The notes: a model not told the origin generated them from the letters alone. DNA of 64,000 bases from Comamonadaceae bacterium (GCA_027490925.1 JAIXXF010000010.1:1-64000), one strand, 5' to 3'; positions 26,301 to 34,629 are shown, counted from the stretch's first letter. Translations and numbers: made by a program.

Positions 26301-28303
26301 GCTTCCAAGTTCCACAACAACTGCCCTGGGACCACCTGCTGCCCGACCGCCACCGCGATCGCCGCCAGTCGGCCCGCGCGCGGCGCGGTGATCGCGTGCT
26401 CCAGCTTCATCGACTCGATCACCATCACCGTGTCCCCTTGGGCCACCGCTGTGCCCGCCTGCAACGGCACCGCGATCACCTTGCCATTGAACGGCGCGCG
26501 CACCTCGCTCGCCCCAGCGCCTGCGCCGCCTTGGGTGACCGACTGCAGCGTCAGGTCGTCGAGCCACAAATCCACCCCACCGACCTGCACATGCCAGCGC
26601 CCTGACGGGGTGGCCACAGCGCTGACCCGGCGTCGAACGCCATCACACGTCACCCCCCACGCCTGCACCGCGGGCGCGCCGGTGTGGTGCGCGGGATCGC
26701 CCGGGGAGGCAGGCGCGAGGTGAAGCACCTGCCGGTGGCCCGGGCCCGACACCACCACTTCGCCCCCACCGGTTTCTTGCAACGCGAAGGCATGCACATC
26801 GCCGCGGTGCCGAACCCGCACGGGGCGCGGGAAAGGCAAGGCCAGCCGGGCCGTCAGCGCCGACGCCCCGCCGGAGGCGAACACCGCCACCGCACTGGCC
26901 GCCCACAGAGCGTGCCGCTCGTCCTCGGCAAGTCGCGCCCGCAAGGCGTCGCCCTGCTCTGCCAAAAACGGGATCAGCGCTTGGCCCTGGGCGAAGCCGG
27001 GGTGGCGCAAGCACGCCCGCAAGAAAGCCCGGTTGGTGGACAACCCCAAGACCGTGGTGTCTTCCAAGGCGCGGTCGAGCTGCGCGATGGCGGCGCTGCG
27101 GTCGTCCGCGTGGGCGATCAGCTTGCCCAGCATCGCGTCGTAATGCGGCGTGACCTCCGCCCCGTCGTACAAGGCGTGGTCACATCGCACCTGGCGTGGC
27201 GCCACAAAGCGCTGGACCGTGCCGGTGTGGGGCGTGAAGTGCTCGTCTTCGGCGCACAGGCGCACCTCGATCGCATGGCCCTGAAAACGCACCTCGGACT
27301 GCTTGAGGGGGAGCGGCTCGCCGCGCGCCACCCGGATCTGCCACGCGACAAGGTCCAAGCCGGTCACGGCCTCGGTGACCGGGTGCTCCACCTGCAATCG
27401 GGTGTTGACCTCCATCAAAAAAAACTCGTCGCCCTGCAGCAAAAACTCGACCGTGCCAGCGCCTACGTAACCCGCGCCTGCGGCCAGCGCCACCGCGCAC
27501 TGGCCCATGCGTTCGCGCAGCTCGGGGCCCACCGCCGGACTGGGCGTTTCCTCGATGATTTTCTGGTGGCGGCGTTGCACCGAACAGTCCCGCTCGCCCA
27601 GGTGGATGCAGTCGCCCCAGGCGTCCGCGAACACCTGCACCTCCACGTGGCGCGGGGCCAGCAGCGCGCGCTCCAACAGCAGCTCGGCGCTGCCAAAGCC
27701 GGCAAGCGCCTCGGATCGGGCACTGCGGAGCGCGGCAGCCAGCTGTTCCCGCCCGGTCACCAGGCGCATGCCACGCCCCCCACCGCCCGCAACGGCCTTG
27801 ACCATCACCGGGTAGCCGATGCGGTCGGCCTCGACGGCGAAACGGTCGTCGCTTTGGTCGGTGCCAAAGTAGCCCGGCAGGCATGGCACCCCAAGGGCCT
27901 GCGCCATCGCCTTGGCACCCGACTTGCTGCCCAAAGCGCGGATGACCGACGCGGGCGGGCCGACCCAGACCAGCCCCGCATCGGCCACCGCCTGCGCGAA
28001 ATCGGCGTTTTCGCTCAAGAAGCCGTAGCCGGGGTGGACCGCGTCCGCGCCCGTGGCGCGCGCGGCGGCCAGCAGCGCGTCGATGCGCAGGTAGCTGTCG
28101 GCCGATGCGGTGCCGCCCAAGGCACAGGCCAGGGTGGCCTCTCGGGTGTGCAGCGCACGGTCGTCGGCATCGGAGAACACCGCCACCGTCTCCAGGCCCA
28201 TGGCATGGGCGGTGCGGATCACGCGGCGCGCGATCTCGCCGCGGTTGGCGATCAGCAGGCGGTGGAAAGGCCGCGCCGGTGGGGGGCTGGGTGGCGACGT
28301 CAT
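26297..28303 (-). CDS. Acyl-CoA carboxylase alpha subunit: biotin carboxylase fused to biotin carrier
   Basis: A 668-residue protein. The biotin carboxylase domain (about 13-460) begins FHRLLIANRGEIARRVIRTA and holds the ATP-grasp blocks KAVAGGGGRGMRLV, HLGERDCSVQRRHQKIIEE and FLMEVNTRLQVEHPVTE. The C-terminal biotinyl domain carries VIESMKLEH with Lys633, 35 residues from the end, which is normal spacing; the usual AMKM is SMKL here. It carboxylates biotin with ATP and bicarbonate and transfers CO2 to the partner encoded at 29599. Family members include methylcrotonyl- and geranyl-CoA carboxylases, and the sequence alone does not decide. It overlaps both neighbouring genes by 4 nt. Confidence 0.92.
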   Translation of the reverse strand: MTSPPSPPPARPFHRLLIANRGEIARRVIRTAHAMGLETVAVFSDADDRALHTREATLACALGGTASADSYLRIDALLAAARATGADAVHPGYGFLSENADFAQAVADAGLVWVGPPASVIRALGSKSGAKAMAQALGVPCLPGYFGTDQSDDRFAVEADRIGYPVMVKAVAGGGGRGMRLVTGREQLAAALRSARSEALAGFGSAELLLERALLAPRHVEVQVFADAWGDCIHLGERDCSVQRRHQKIIEETPSPAVGPELRERMGQCAVALAAGAGYVGAGTVEFLLQGDEFFLMEVNTRLQVEHPVTEAVTGLDLVAWQIRVARGEPLPLKQSEVRFQGHAIEVRLCAEDEHFTPHTGTVQRFVAPRQVRCDHALYDGAEVTPHYDAMLGKLIAHADDRSAAIAQLDRALEDTTVLGLSTNRAFLRACLRHPGFAQGQALIPFLAEQGDALRARLAEDERHALWAASAVAVFASGGASALTARLALPFPRPVRVRHRGDVHAFALQETGGGEVVVSGPGHRQVLHLAPASPGDPAHHTGAPAVQAWGVTCDGVRRRVSAVATPSGRWHVQVGGVDLWLDDLTLQSVTQGGAGAGASEVRAPFNGKVIAVPLQAGTAVAQGDTVMVIESMKLEHAITAPRAGRLAAIAVAVGQQVVPGQLLWNLEA

Positions 28304-29469
28304 TGCAGCCGTTTGGCGATGCCCATGGTCTTGGCGATGATGCCCATCATCACCTCGTCGGCACCGCCGCCAATGGACGCCAGCCGCCCGTCGCGGAACA
28401 ACCGCGCGACCTTGTTTTCCAGCGTGTAGCCCATGCCGCCCCAGAACTGCAGGCAGGTGTCGGGCACCAGGCGGTTGAGCCGACCGGCCTTCAACTTGGC
28501 CATGGACGCCAGCTCGGTCACGTCCTGCCCCTGCACGTACAGGTCGCAGGCCCGGTAGGTGAGCGCGCGCAGGCTTTCCACCTCGGTCTTCATTTCGGCC
28601 AGCTTGAACTGCACCCATTGCTGGTCGGCCAGGCGCGCGCCGAACAACCCGCGCTGCTGGGCCCAGTCCACGGTCCAGTCGATGCAGTTGGTGAGCGACT
28701 GCAAGCAGCTCGCGGCGCACCACAACCGCTCCTCCTGGAACTGCTGCATTTGGTAGACGAAGCCCTGGCCTTCTTCGCCGATGCGGTGGTGTTGCGGCAC
28801 ACGCACCTCGTCGAAATGGATCAGGCCGGTGTCGCTGGCGTGCATGCCGATCTTGCGGATCTTCTGGGCCACCGTGATGCCAGGGCGCAAGCGGCCGTTT
28901 TCGCGCAGCGGCACCATCACCAGGCTCTTGTTCTTGTGGCCGCTGCCTTCGCTGGTGTTGACAAGCATGCACATCCAGTCGGCCTGCAGGCTGTTGGTGA
29001 TCCACATTTTCTGACCGGTGATGACGTAGTCGCCACCGTCTTTGCGGGCGCGGGTCTTGATCGACGCCACGTCGCTGCCTGCGCCCGGCTCGCTCACGCC
29101 GATGCAGCCCACCTGGTCGCCCGCGATGGCGGGTGCCAGGAACTCGCGCTTCAGCGCCTCGCTGCCAAATCGGGCCAGGGCCGGGGTGCACATGTCGGTC
29201 TGCACCCCAATCGCCATGGGCACACCACCGCAGTCGATGTGGCCCAAAGCCTCGGCCATGGCCAGGCCATAGGAGTAGTCCAGACCCGCCCCGCCGTGGG
29301 CCTCGGGTTTGGTCAAACCCAGCAGGCCGAGTTGGCCGAGCTTTTTGAACACCTCGTGTGCGGGAAACATCTCAGCCGCCTCCCACGCGTCGACGTGGGG
29401 GTTGATCTCGGCGTCGATAAAACGCTTGAGGGTTTTCTGGATTTCCAGGTGCTCGTGGGTCAGTTGCAT
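28300..29469 (-). CDS. Acyl-CoA dehydrogenase, citronellyl-CoA dehydrogenase (AtuD)-like
   Basis: A 389-residue acyl-CoA dehydrogenase. Blocks are CIGVSEPGAGSDVASIKT, YVITGQKMWITNS and LQFWGGMGYTLENKVARLFRD. The segment GGVPMAIGVQTDMCTPALAR resembles, from memory, the AtuD family of acyclic terpene degradation. As in the second dehydrogenase of this operon, the medium-chain Glu position is IGGGADEVM while QEERLWCAA supplies a Glu at the isovaleryl-CoA dehydrogenase position. It should oxidise a branched acyl-CoA to the enoyl-CoA that the carboxylase then uses. Stop overlaps the biotin carboxylase start; 129 nt separate it from the upstream carboxyltransferase gene. Confidence 0.82.
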   Translation of the reverse strand: MQLTHEHLEIQKTLKRFIDAEINPHVDAWEAAEMFPAHEVFKKLGQLGLLGLTKPEAHGGAGLDYSYGLAMAEALGHIDCGGVPMAIGVQTDMCTPALARFGSEALKREFLAPAIAGDQVGCIGVSEPGAGSDVASIKTRARKDGGDYVITGQKMWITNSLQADWMCMLVNTSEGSGHKNKSLVMVPLRENGRLRPGITVAQKIRKIGMHASDTGLIHFDEVRVPQHHRIGEEGQGFVYQMQQFQEERLWCAASCLQSLTNCIDWTVDWAQQRGLFGARLADQQWVQFKLAEMKTEVESLRALTYRACDLYVQGQDVTELASMAKLKAGRLNRLVPDTCLQFWGGMGYTLENKVARLFRDGRLASIGGGADEVMMGIIAKTMGIAKRLQ

Positions 29470-29598
29470 GGTGGGGGCCTCATGGGTGGGAAGGCAGTCA
29501 ACGGTTTTGCGTGTCGGTGGGTGGGTGCCTGTTGGTGGGTGCTTGTGACTGCCTTTGGGTTCGTGCGGGTGCGTCGGTGTCAGCGGCTTGCGGCCCGC

Positions 29599-31212
29599 TC
29601 ACATGCGGGCCACACCGAACTGCATCGGGTGCGGACGCTGCCGGTCGGCTTCGGCGCAGATGTCCAGACACTGGACCAGCACCGCGCGGGTGTCGCGCGG
29701 GTCGATCACACCGTCGTCGAGCAGCAAGCCCGAAGTGGTGAACGCGTCGGACTGGGCGTCGAACATGGCCACGATCTGGTCGAACTGGGCCTGGGCCTGC
29801 ACCGGGTCGGGCTGCAGGCCCTTGCGGGCCAGTGCGGCCTCGGTCACGGTCTGCATGGTGCGCGCCGCCTGTTCGCCGCCCATGACGGCGGTTTTCGCGT
29901 TGGGCCAGGTGAACAAAAAACGGGGGGCGTAGCCGCGGCCGCACATGCCGTAGTTGCCTGCGCCAAAAGAAGCGCCGCACTGGATGGTGATCTGCGGTAC
30001 GCTGGCATTCGTCACCGCCTGGATCATCTTGCTGCCGTGCTTGATCATGCCGCCCTGCTCGCTGTCTTTGCCCACCATGTAGCCGGTGGTGTTTTGCAGG
30101 TAGATCAGCGGTTGGCCGAGCTGGCAGCTGCGCTGGATGAAGTGGGTGGCCTTGTTGGCCCCAGCCACATCGATCGGGCCGTTGTTGCTGATCAGCCCGA
30201 CCGCGTGCCCACCCATGCGCGCCTGCGCGCACACAGTGGCCGGGCCGTACAGGGGTTTGAATTCCAGCAGTTCGGCGCCGTCCACGAGGCGGGCCATCAC
30301 CTCGCGCATGTCCACCGGCTGGCGCAGATCGTCCGACACCAGCCCCAGCAGCTCGTCGAGCCGCTCGGCCGAGGGCTCTGGCGCGTTGTTTCGCCCGGGG
30401 CTGGGCGACGCGGAACGCGCGACCACCTCGCGGGCCAATGCCAGCGCGTGGCGGTCGTCTTCGGCCAGGTACTCGCCCAGGCCAGACACGGTGGCGTGCA
30501 TCTCGGCACCGCCCAGCGCCTCTTCGGTGGCGACCTCGCCAGTGGCAGCCAGCAGCAGCGGTGGACCAGCCAAAAACGCGCGCGAGCGGCCGCGCACCAG
30601 AATCACCACGTCGCTCAGGCCCGGCATGTAGGCCCCGCCCGCGGTGCCCGAGCCGTGCTGCACCGTGACGACGGGGATGCCCGCCGCCGACAGCCGGGCG
30701 AGGTTGCGGAACAGCGCACCGCCATGCACAAAGCCTTCGACCCGGTAACGCATCAGATTGGCGCCAGCGCTTTCCACCAGGTGCACAAAAGGCAGGCGGT
30801 TTTGCAGCGCGATCTCTTGCACTCGCAGGATTTTTTCCAGCCCCATCGCTTGGATCGCACCCGCCTCGATGCCCGAGTCGCTGGCCACCACCATGCAGCG
30901 CACGCCCGACACGAGGCCGATGCCCGCGACCACGCCGCCACCCGGCACCGAGCGGTCGGGCTCGGGGCGGTCCTGCCGGTAGCCCGCAAGTGCGCACAAC
31001 GGCAGCCACGGCGCGCCGGGATCGACCAGCACTGCGATGCGCTCGCGCGGCAGGAGTTGCCCGCGTTTGGCGAATGTGGCCCGCGATTTCTCGGACGCGT
31101 CCGCCGCGCGCTGCTCCAGGGCGCGCAGTTGCGCGATGCGCGCCAGCATCGCCGCGCGGCGCTGCTGCGCCACGGGGGCGCCCGGGTTCCAGGACGATGG
31201 GAAGGCGCTCAT
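29599..31212 (-). CDS. Acyl-CoA carboxylase beta subunit (carboxyltransferase)
   Basis: A 537-residue carboxyltransferase with tandem crotonase-like halves. The N-half shows LVSGVRCMVVASDSGIEAG, QNRLPFVHLVESAGANL and GSGTAGGAYMPGLSD; the C-half shows GLISNNGPIDVAGANKATHFI and CGASFGAGNYGMCGRGY. It moves CO2 from carboxybiotin to an acyl-CoA. The segment SDSGIEAGAIQAMGLEKILRV differs from the GGTYYPITVKKH form of methylcrotonyl-CoA carboxylases, so a longer branched enoyl-CoA such as geranyl-CoA is possible. ATG 31212 overlaps the SDR stop by 4 nt. Confidence 0.88.
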   Translation of the reverse strand: MSAFPSSWNPGAPVAQQRRAAMLARIAQLRALEQRAADASEKSRATFAKRGQLLPRERIAVLVDPGAPWLPLCALAGYRQDRPEPDRSVPGGGVVAGIGLVSGVRCMVVASDSGIEAGAIQAMGLEKILRVQEIALQNRLPFVHLVESAGANLMRYRVEGFVHGGALFRNLARLSAAGIPVVTVQHGSGTAGGAYMPGLSDVVILVRGRSRAFLAGPPLLLAATGEVATEEALGGAEMHATVSGLGEYLAEDDRHALALAREVVARSASPSPGRNNAPEPSAERLDELLGLVSDDLRQPVDMREVMARLVDGAELLEFKPLYGPATVCAQARMGGHAVGLISNNGPIDVAGANKATHFIQRSCQLGQPLIYLQNTTGYMVGKDSEQGGMIKHGSKMIQAVTNASVPQITIQCGASFGAGNYGMCGRGYAPRFLFTWPNAKTAVMGGEQAARTMQTVTEAALARKGLQPDPVQAQAQFDQIVAMFDAQSDAFTTSGLLLDDGVIDPRDTRAVLVQCLDICAEADRQRPHPMQFGVARM

Positions 31213-32105
31213 TGCTCGAACAGCTTCGGGGTTTGGTAGCGGTGGAAACCGTCGAACGGCCGCACCGCCGAGCGGGTGTGCACCTCGGCCGGTGCCGCGA
31301 CCTGCCCCCAACCCATGCGCACCTGCGGGCGTGCGCCGTCCACCCGCAACACGCTGCCAGAAATGAAGGCCGCGGCAGGCGACAACAAAAAGGCGATGGC
31401 GGCCGAGGTTTCGGCCTCGTTGCCGAACCGACCCAGGGGCACGGTGGCACGCATCTCGCGCAGCATCGGTCCGGCTTCGGGCGGGTAATGGTCCATGCCG
31501 CTGGAGGCGATGTAACCAGGCGCCACCGCGTTCACCCGCACGCCGCTTTTGGCCCACTCCAGCGCGGCGGTCTCGGTGAAGCTCACCATGCCCGCGCGGG
31601 CCGCACCGCTGTGGCCCATGCCGGGCATGGAGCCCCAAAAGTCGGCCACGATGTTGACCACCGCCCCGCCATGGGCCTGCATGCTTTGCAGGTAGCACTC
31701 GCGCGCCATCAAAAACCCGCCGGTGAGGTTGGTGTCCACCACCGCTTGCCAGCCTTTGGCCGAGATCGATTCCAGCGGGGTGATGTACTGCCCCCCGGCG
31801 TTGTTGACGAGCGCGTCGATGCGCCCGTGGGCCGACACGATGGCGGCCACGGTGCTGCGGACCACGTCCTCTTGCCGGATGTCGCAGGCGTGGAAGCTCA
31901 CATGGCCCACATGGCCCGACCCGTCCAACGCGATCTCGGCGGCCACGTCTTGCAGCTTGTCCAGCTTGCGCCCCAGCAACACCACGTGGGCGCCCAGCGC
32001 GGCCAGCTCGTGCGCGGTGCAACGGCCAATGCCGGAGCCGCCCCCGGTGACCACCACCACTTGGCCTTCGAACAGGCCGGGCTTGAACACAGATCGGTAA
32101 CTCAT
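31209..32105 (-). CDS. SDR-family protein resembling peroxisomal trans-2-enoyl-CoA reductase (PECR)
   Basis: A 298-residue Rossmann protein with cofactor motif TGGGSGIG near 21-28 and NNAGGQY near 102. The standard YxxxK active site is absent: the matching segment is HSGAARAGM. The same HSGAARAG occurs in human PECR, a trans-2-enoyl-CoA reductase, so the replacement is a family trait and not decay. It may reduce an enoyl-CoA or act on a hydroxyacyl-CoA. It lies second in the carboxylase operon, with 4-nt overlaps at both ends, in the place that SDR genes take in atu clusters. Confidence 0.85.
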   Translation of the reverse strand: MSYRSVFKPGLFEGQVVVVTGGGSGIGRCTAHELAALGAHVVLLGRKLDKLQDVAAEIALDGSGHVGHVSFHACDIRQEDVVRSTVAAIVSAHGRIDALVNNAGGQYITPLESISAKGWQAVVDTNLTGGFLMARECYLQSMQAHGGAVVNIVADFWGSMPGMGHSGAARAGMVSFTETAALEWAKSGVRVNAVAPGYIASSGMDHYPPEAGPMLREMRATVPLGRFGNEAETSAAIAFLLSPAAAFISGSVLRVDGARPQVRMGWGQVAAPAEVHTRSAVRPFDGFHRYQTPKLFEQ

Positions 32106-32860
32106 GGGGTCCTTGCTTGGGGTTCGCGGATGAACAGCGCCATGGCGGCGTGGGTGAGCTCGTCGAGCGATGCGCCCTTGCGGTGGTCGAACCACTGGGC
32201 GGACCAGTTCAGCGCGCCAAAGATCAGCAGGCGCGACAACTTGACGTCGGCCTTCAGCTGGCCGCTGTCGTGCAGGGCTTGCAGCACCGGCGTCCATGGG
32301 GCCTCGTACTCGCTTTGCAGGGTGGCCAGCAGGGCGCGCTGCGCGGGGGTGATCGAGCGCGACTCGTACAACATCACCGGGATGAAGTCGCTGCCCGGCC
32401 CCACCAGCACATCGAAGTGGTGCCGTATCAGCACCGCCAGCAGGCCGTGCGGCGCCAGACCGGCGCGCTGCGCCACGGCCAGCGCGGCGTTTTGCTGGGC
32501 GATGGCCGAGCGCATGCCCTCGCCCATCACCGCGAACAGCAGTTCGCCCTTGCTGTTGAAGTGGTAGAACGGCGAGCCGCTGCGCATGCCAACGGCCGAG
32601 GCGATGTCGCGTGTGCTGGTGGCGTCAAAGCCTTTTTTTCGGAACAGCCGGGCGGCGGCGTTGATCAGGTCCAGGCGGCGGTTGCCGTCGTCGCGCTCGT
32701 CCACCGTCTTGCGCGGTCGCCCGCGGGCGCGTTTTTCCGACGCGGGCAAAGGCTCGGAAAGCGTCCCGGACGCAGGCTCGGCCGGTGGCTCAGGCAGTGG
32801 CTCGGCCCGCGGCCGCAACGCCTTTTCCGGCAGGTCCGCAGCGGCTTCAGCATGGTTCAT
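32102..32860 (-). CDS. TetR-family regulator heading the carboxylase operon
   Basis: A 252-residue TetR protein with an unusual, Pro/Glu/Ala-rich tail of about 45 residues before an AT-hook-like RARGRPRKT. The helix-turn-helix follows at about 60-105 (DLINAAARLFRKKGFDATS, then YHFNSKGELLFAV), and then an all-helical ligand domain. ATG 32860 is preferred to the open frame upstream, which would run through the palindrome at 32879-32922. Because it is the first gene of the operon and overlaps the SDR gene, it probably controls its own transcription and that of the pathway. The ligand is most likely an acyl-CoA intermediate (inference). Confidence 0.87.
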   Translation of the reverse strand: MNHAEAAADLPEKALRPRAEPLPEPPAEPASGTLSEPLPASEKRARGRPRKTVDERDDGNRRLDLINAAARLFRKKGFDATSTRDIASAVGMRSGSPFYHFNSKGELLFAVMGEGMRSAIAQQNAALAVAQRAGLAPHGLLAVLIRHHFDVLVGPGSDFIPVMLYESRSITPAQRALLATLQSEYEAPWTPVLQALHDSGQLKADVKLSRLLIFGALNWSAQWFDHRKGASLDELTHAAMALFIREPQARTP

Positions 32861-32878
32861 GCGCCCGACGATAGCAAA

Positions 32879-32922
32879 CCCCTTTATTTTTAGCAAGCGG
32901 TTGCTTGGTGAAAATAAAGGGG
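32879..32922. promoter_or_regulatory. 44-bp palindrome upstream of the carboxylase-operon TetR gene
   Basis: The outer arms CCCCTTTATTTT (32879-32890) and AAAATAAAGGGG (32911-32922) are perfectly complementary. A concentric inner pair, CAAGC and GCTTG (32894-32898 and 32903-32907), shares the same centre. The element begins 19 nt before the TetR start codon and is AT-rich in a GC-rich region. It is a candidate autoregulatory operator; the inner half-sites suit a TetR dimer. Confidence 0.65.
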
Positions 32923-33054
32923 TGTGGACATAGAGGCCCACGGAGTGAAGGCAGGGGCCAGCCGGGTCGGGACAGAGCGTCCGCTGGCGACCGGCTGCCA
33001 GGGGTGTGAACGACCCCATCCAATCGGACCGGCCGAATCAATCCCTTGGCAAAA

Positions 33055-33107
33055 GCTATAAATCGGCAGCCATCAAATCGATAGCTATCGAACCATATTC
33101 GGCGAGG
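33055..33107 (+). repeat. Dispersed repeat, copy 2 (extended form)
   Basis: Starts GCTAT and ends TCGGCGAGG like the 39-nt copies, but is 53 nt long. The extra 14 nt equal the length of a perfect palindrome inside it, TCGATAGCTATCGA (33078-33091). It lies between the TetR gene and the crotonase gene of the neighbouring operon. Confidence 0.6.
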
Positions 33108-33214
33108 TCCAGCAGTGGTTTTTGTTCAGAATTCCCGATAAAGCCACCCTGCACCCCAAAAATTGGCCTGGGGCGCCGTTTGGCGGTGCGGGCCAGCCCT
33201 CTGGCCCGCCAGGC

Positions 33215-33979
33215 TCAGACCTTGGTGAAGTCCGGCTTGCGCTTTTCCATGAAGGCGGTGAAGGCTTCGCGGGCGGGGGCTTCACCCAACATGCGGCCGA
33301 ACACCACCGCTTCGTCGGTCATGCGGGTTTGCACCGCCGCGGCATGGCCCTGCTTGAGGAAGCGCTTGGTCTCCAGCAGCGAGCTCAGCGGCTTGGCGGC
33401 GAGCTTGGTGGCCTGTTTGTGGGCGAGAGCGTTGACCTCGGTGGGCGGGACGATGCGGTTGACCAGGCCCATCTCCAGCGCGGTCTCAGCGGTGAAGGGC
33501 TCTCCCAGCAGCAGCAACTCGGCGGCGCGCTGGTAGCCCACCAGGTTGGGCACCAGCAGGCTGGACGCGGCCTCCGGGCACAGGCCAAGGTTGACAAAAG
33601 GCATGGCGAAGGCGGCGTTGTCACCGGCATAGACCAGGTCGCAGTGGAACAGCAGCGTGGTGCCCACGCCCACCGCCGGGCCTGCCACCGCCGCCACCAC
33701 CGGCTTGGCCAGGGTGGACAGGCCGCGCAGGAACTGAAATACCGGCGCGTCGTTGCCTTTGGGCGGGTGGTTCAGGAAGTCGGCGATGTCGTTGCCCGCG
33801 GAAAAGATGGTCTCGTGGCCCTGGATCACCAAGACCTTCACCGCGTCGTTGCGCGCCGCTTCCTGGATGGCCTCGGCCATGGCGGTGTACATCGCCGCGG
33901 TGATGGAGTTTTTCTTGTCGACCCGGCTCAGGGTCATGGTCATGACACCGGCGTCGGTGTGGGTGAGGATGTCGCTCAT
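33215..33979 (-). CDS. Enoyl-CoA hydratase/isomerase (crotonase family)
   Basis: A 254-residue crotonase. Oxyanion-hole blocks are ETIFSAGNDIADF near 55 and AAVAGPAVGVGTTLLFHCDLVYA near 96; NAAFAMPFVNLGLCPEAASS fills the catalytic loop, with one Glu in CPEAA. That pattern is typical of isomerase-like or short-chain EchA members. It is the last gene of the TetR/fad-like operon, 56 nt after the DsbA-like isomerase gene, and also lies near the carboxylase operon, which lacks its own hydratase. It could serve either pathway. Confidence 0.86.
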   Translation of the reverse strand: MSDILTHTDAGVMTMTLSRVDKKNSITAAMYTAMAEAIQEAARNDAVKVLVIQGHETIFSAGNDIADFLNHPPKGNDAPVFQFLRGLSTLAKPVVAAVAGPAVGVGTTLLFHCDLVYAGDNAAFAMPFVNLGLCPEAASSLLVPNLVGYQRAAELLLLGEPFTAETALEMGLVNRIVPPTEVNALAHKQATKLAAKPLSSLLETKRFLKQGHAAAVQTRMTDEAVVFGRMLGEAPAREAFTAFMEKRKPDFTKV

Positions 33980-34035
33980 GGCAGTCTCTTCAGGTCAGGT
34001 GGAAAGGAACAAGGCAGCGTCGGGCTGTAGGGGGG

Positions 34036-34629
34036 TCAAGCCAGCAGGGCTTCGCGCACGAAGTCCAGCCGGTCCTGGCCCCAAAACATCTCGCCGCCAA
34101 CGAAGGTGGTGGGCGCGCCGAACACGCCGCGCGCCACGGCCGCGTCGGTCGCCGCCTTGAGCGATTCTTTCACGGCCGGGTCCTGCCCCAGCGCCAGCAG
34201 CGCAGCGGCGTCAAAGCCAGCGCGCTGCAGCACCTCGGCCACCACGGCGGGGTCGTTCAGGTTGTGGCCCTCCACCCAGATGGCTCGGTAGACCGCGTCC
34301 ATGTAGGCGGGGAACAAGGGGTCTTGGCGGTCTTTCAAGCCGATGGCGATGCGCATCAGCGTGGTGGTCACAATGGGAAAGTGGGGGTTGAGCACCAGCG
34401 GCACGCGGTGCCGTTTGGCGAAGCGGGCGAAATCGGTGAACACATAGGCGGCCTTCGACGGCACCGCGATCGGCGGGCGGTTGCCGGTGGCCTGGAACAC
34501 GCCGCCCAGCAGCATGGGCTGGTAGACCACCGTGGCCTGGGTCTCGGCCGCGATCTGGGGCAGTTGGGTGTGCGCCAGATAGGCCGCGGGGCTGCCGAAG
34601 TCGAAATAAAACTCAAGGGTTTTGGGCAT
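34036..34629 (-). CDS. DsbA-like 2-hydroxychromene-2-carboxylate isomerase family protein
   Basis: A 197-residue thioredoxin-fold protein of the kappa-GST/NahD group. The N-terminal FYFDFGSPAAYLAHTQLPQI carries the family Ser in place of the CxxC of true DsbA; GVFGAPTTFVGGEMFWGQDRLDFV is the C-terminal glutathione-site block. Relatives isomerise hydroxychromene carboxylate in naphthalene degradation, but many are of unknown role in beta-oxidation clusters, as here. ATG 34629 (MPKTLEFYFDFGSP) is the family start. A 102-nt G-rich spacer separates it from the SDR gene. Confidence 0.85.
   Translation of the reverse strand: MPKTLEFYFDFGSPAAYLAHTQLPQIAAETQATVVYQPMLLGGVFQATGNRPPIAVPSKAAYVFTDFARFAKRHRVPLVLNPHFPIVTTTLMRIAIGLKDRQDPLFPAYMDAVYRAIWVEGHNLNDPAVVAEVLQRAGFDAAALLALGQDPAVKESLKAATDAAVARGVFGAPTTFVGGEMFWGQDRLDFVREALLA

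Noticed and set aside
28105-31239. 1,044-codon open frame on the plus strand across the carboxylase genes
   Set aside because: Spans parts of three real minus-strand genes with full family motifs; composition is that of an antisense frame.
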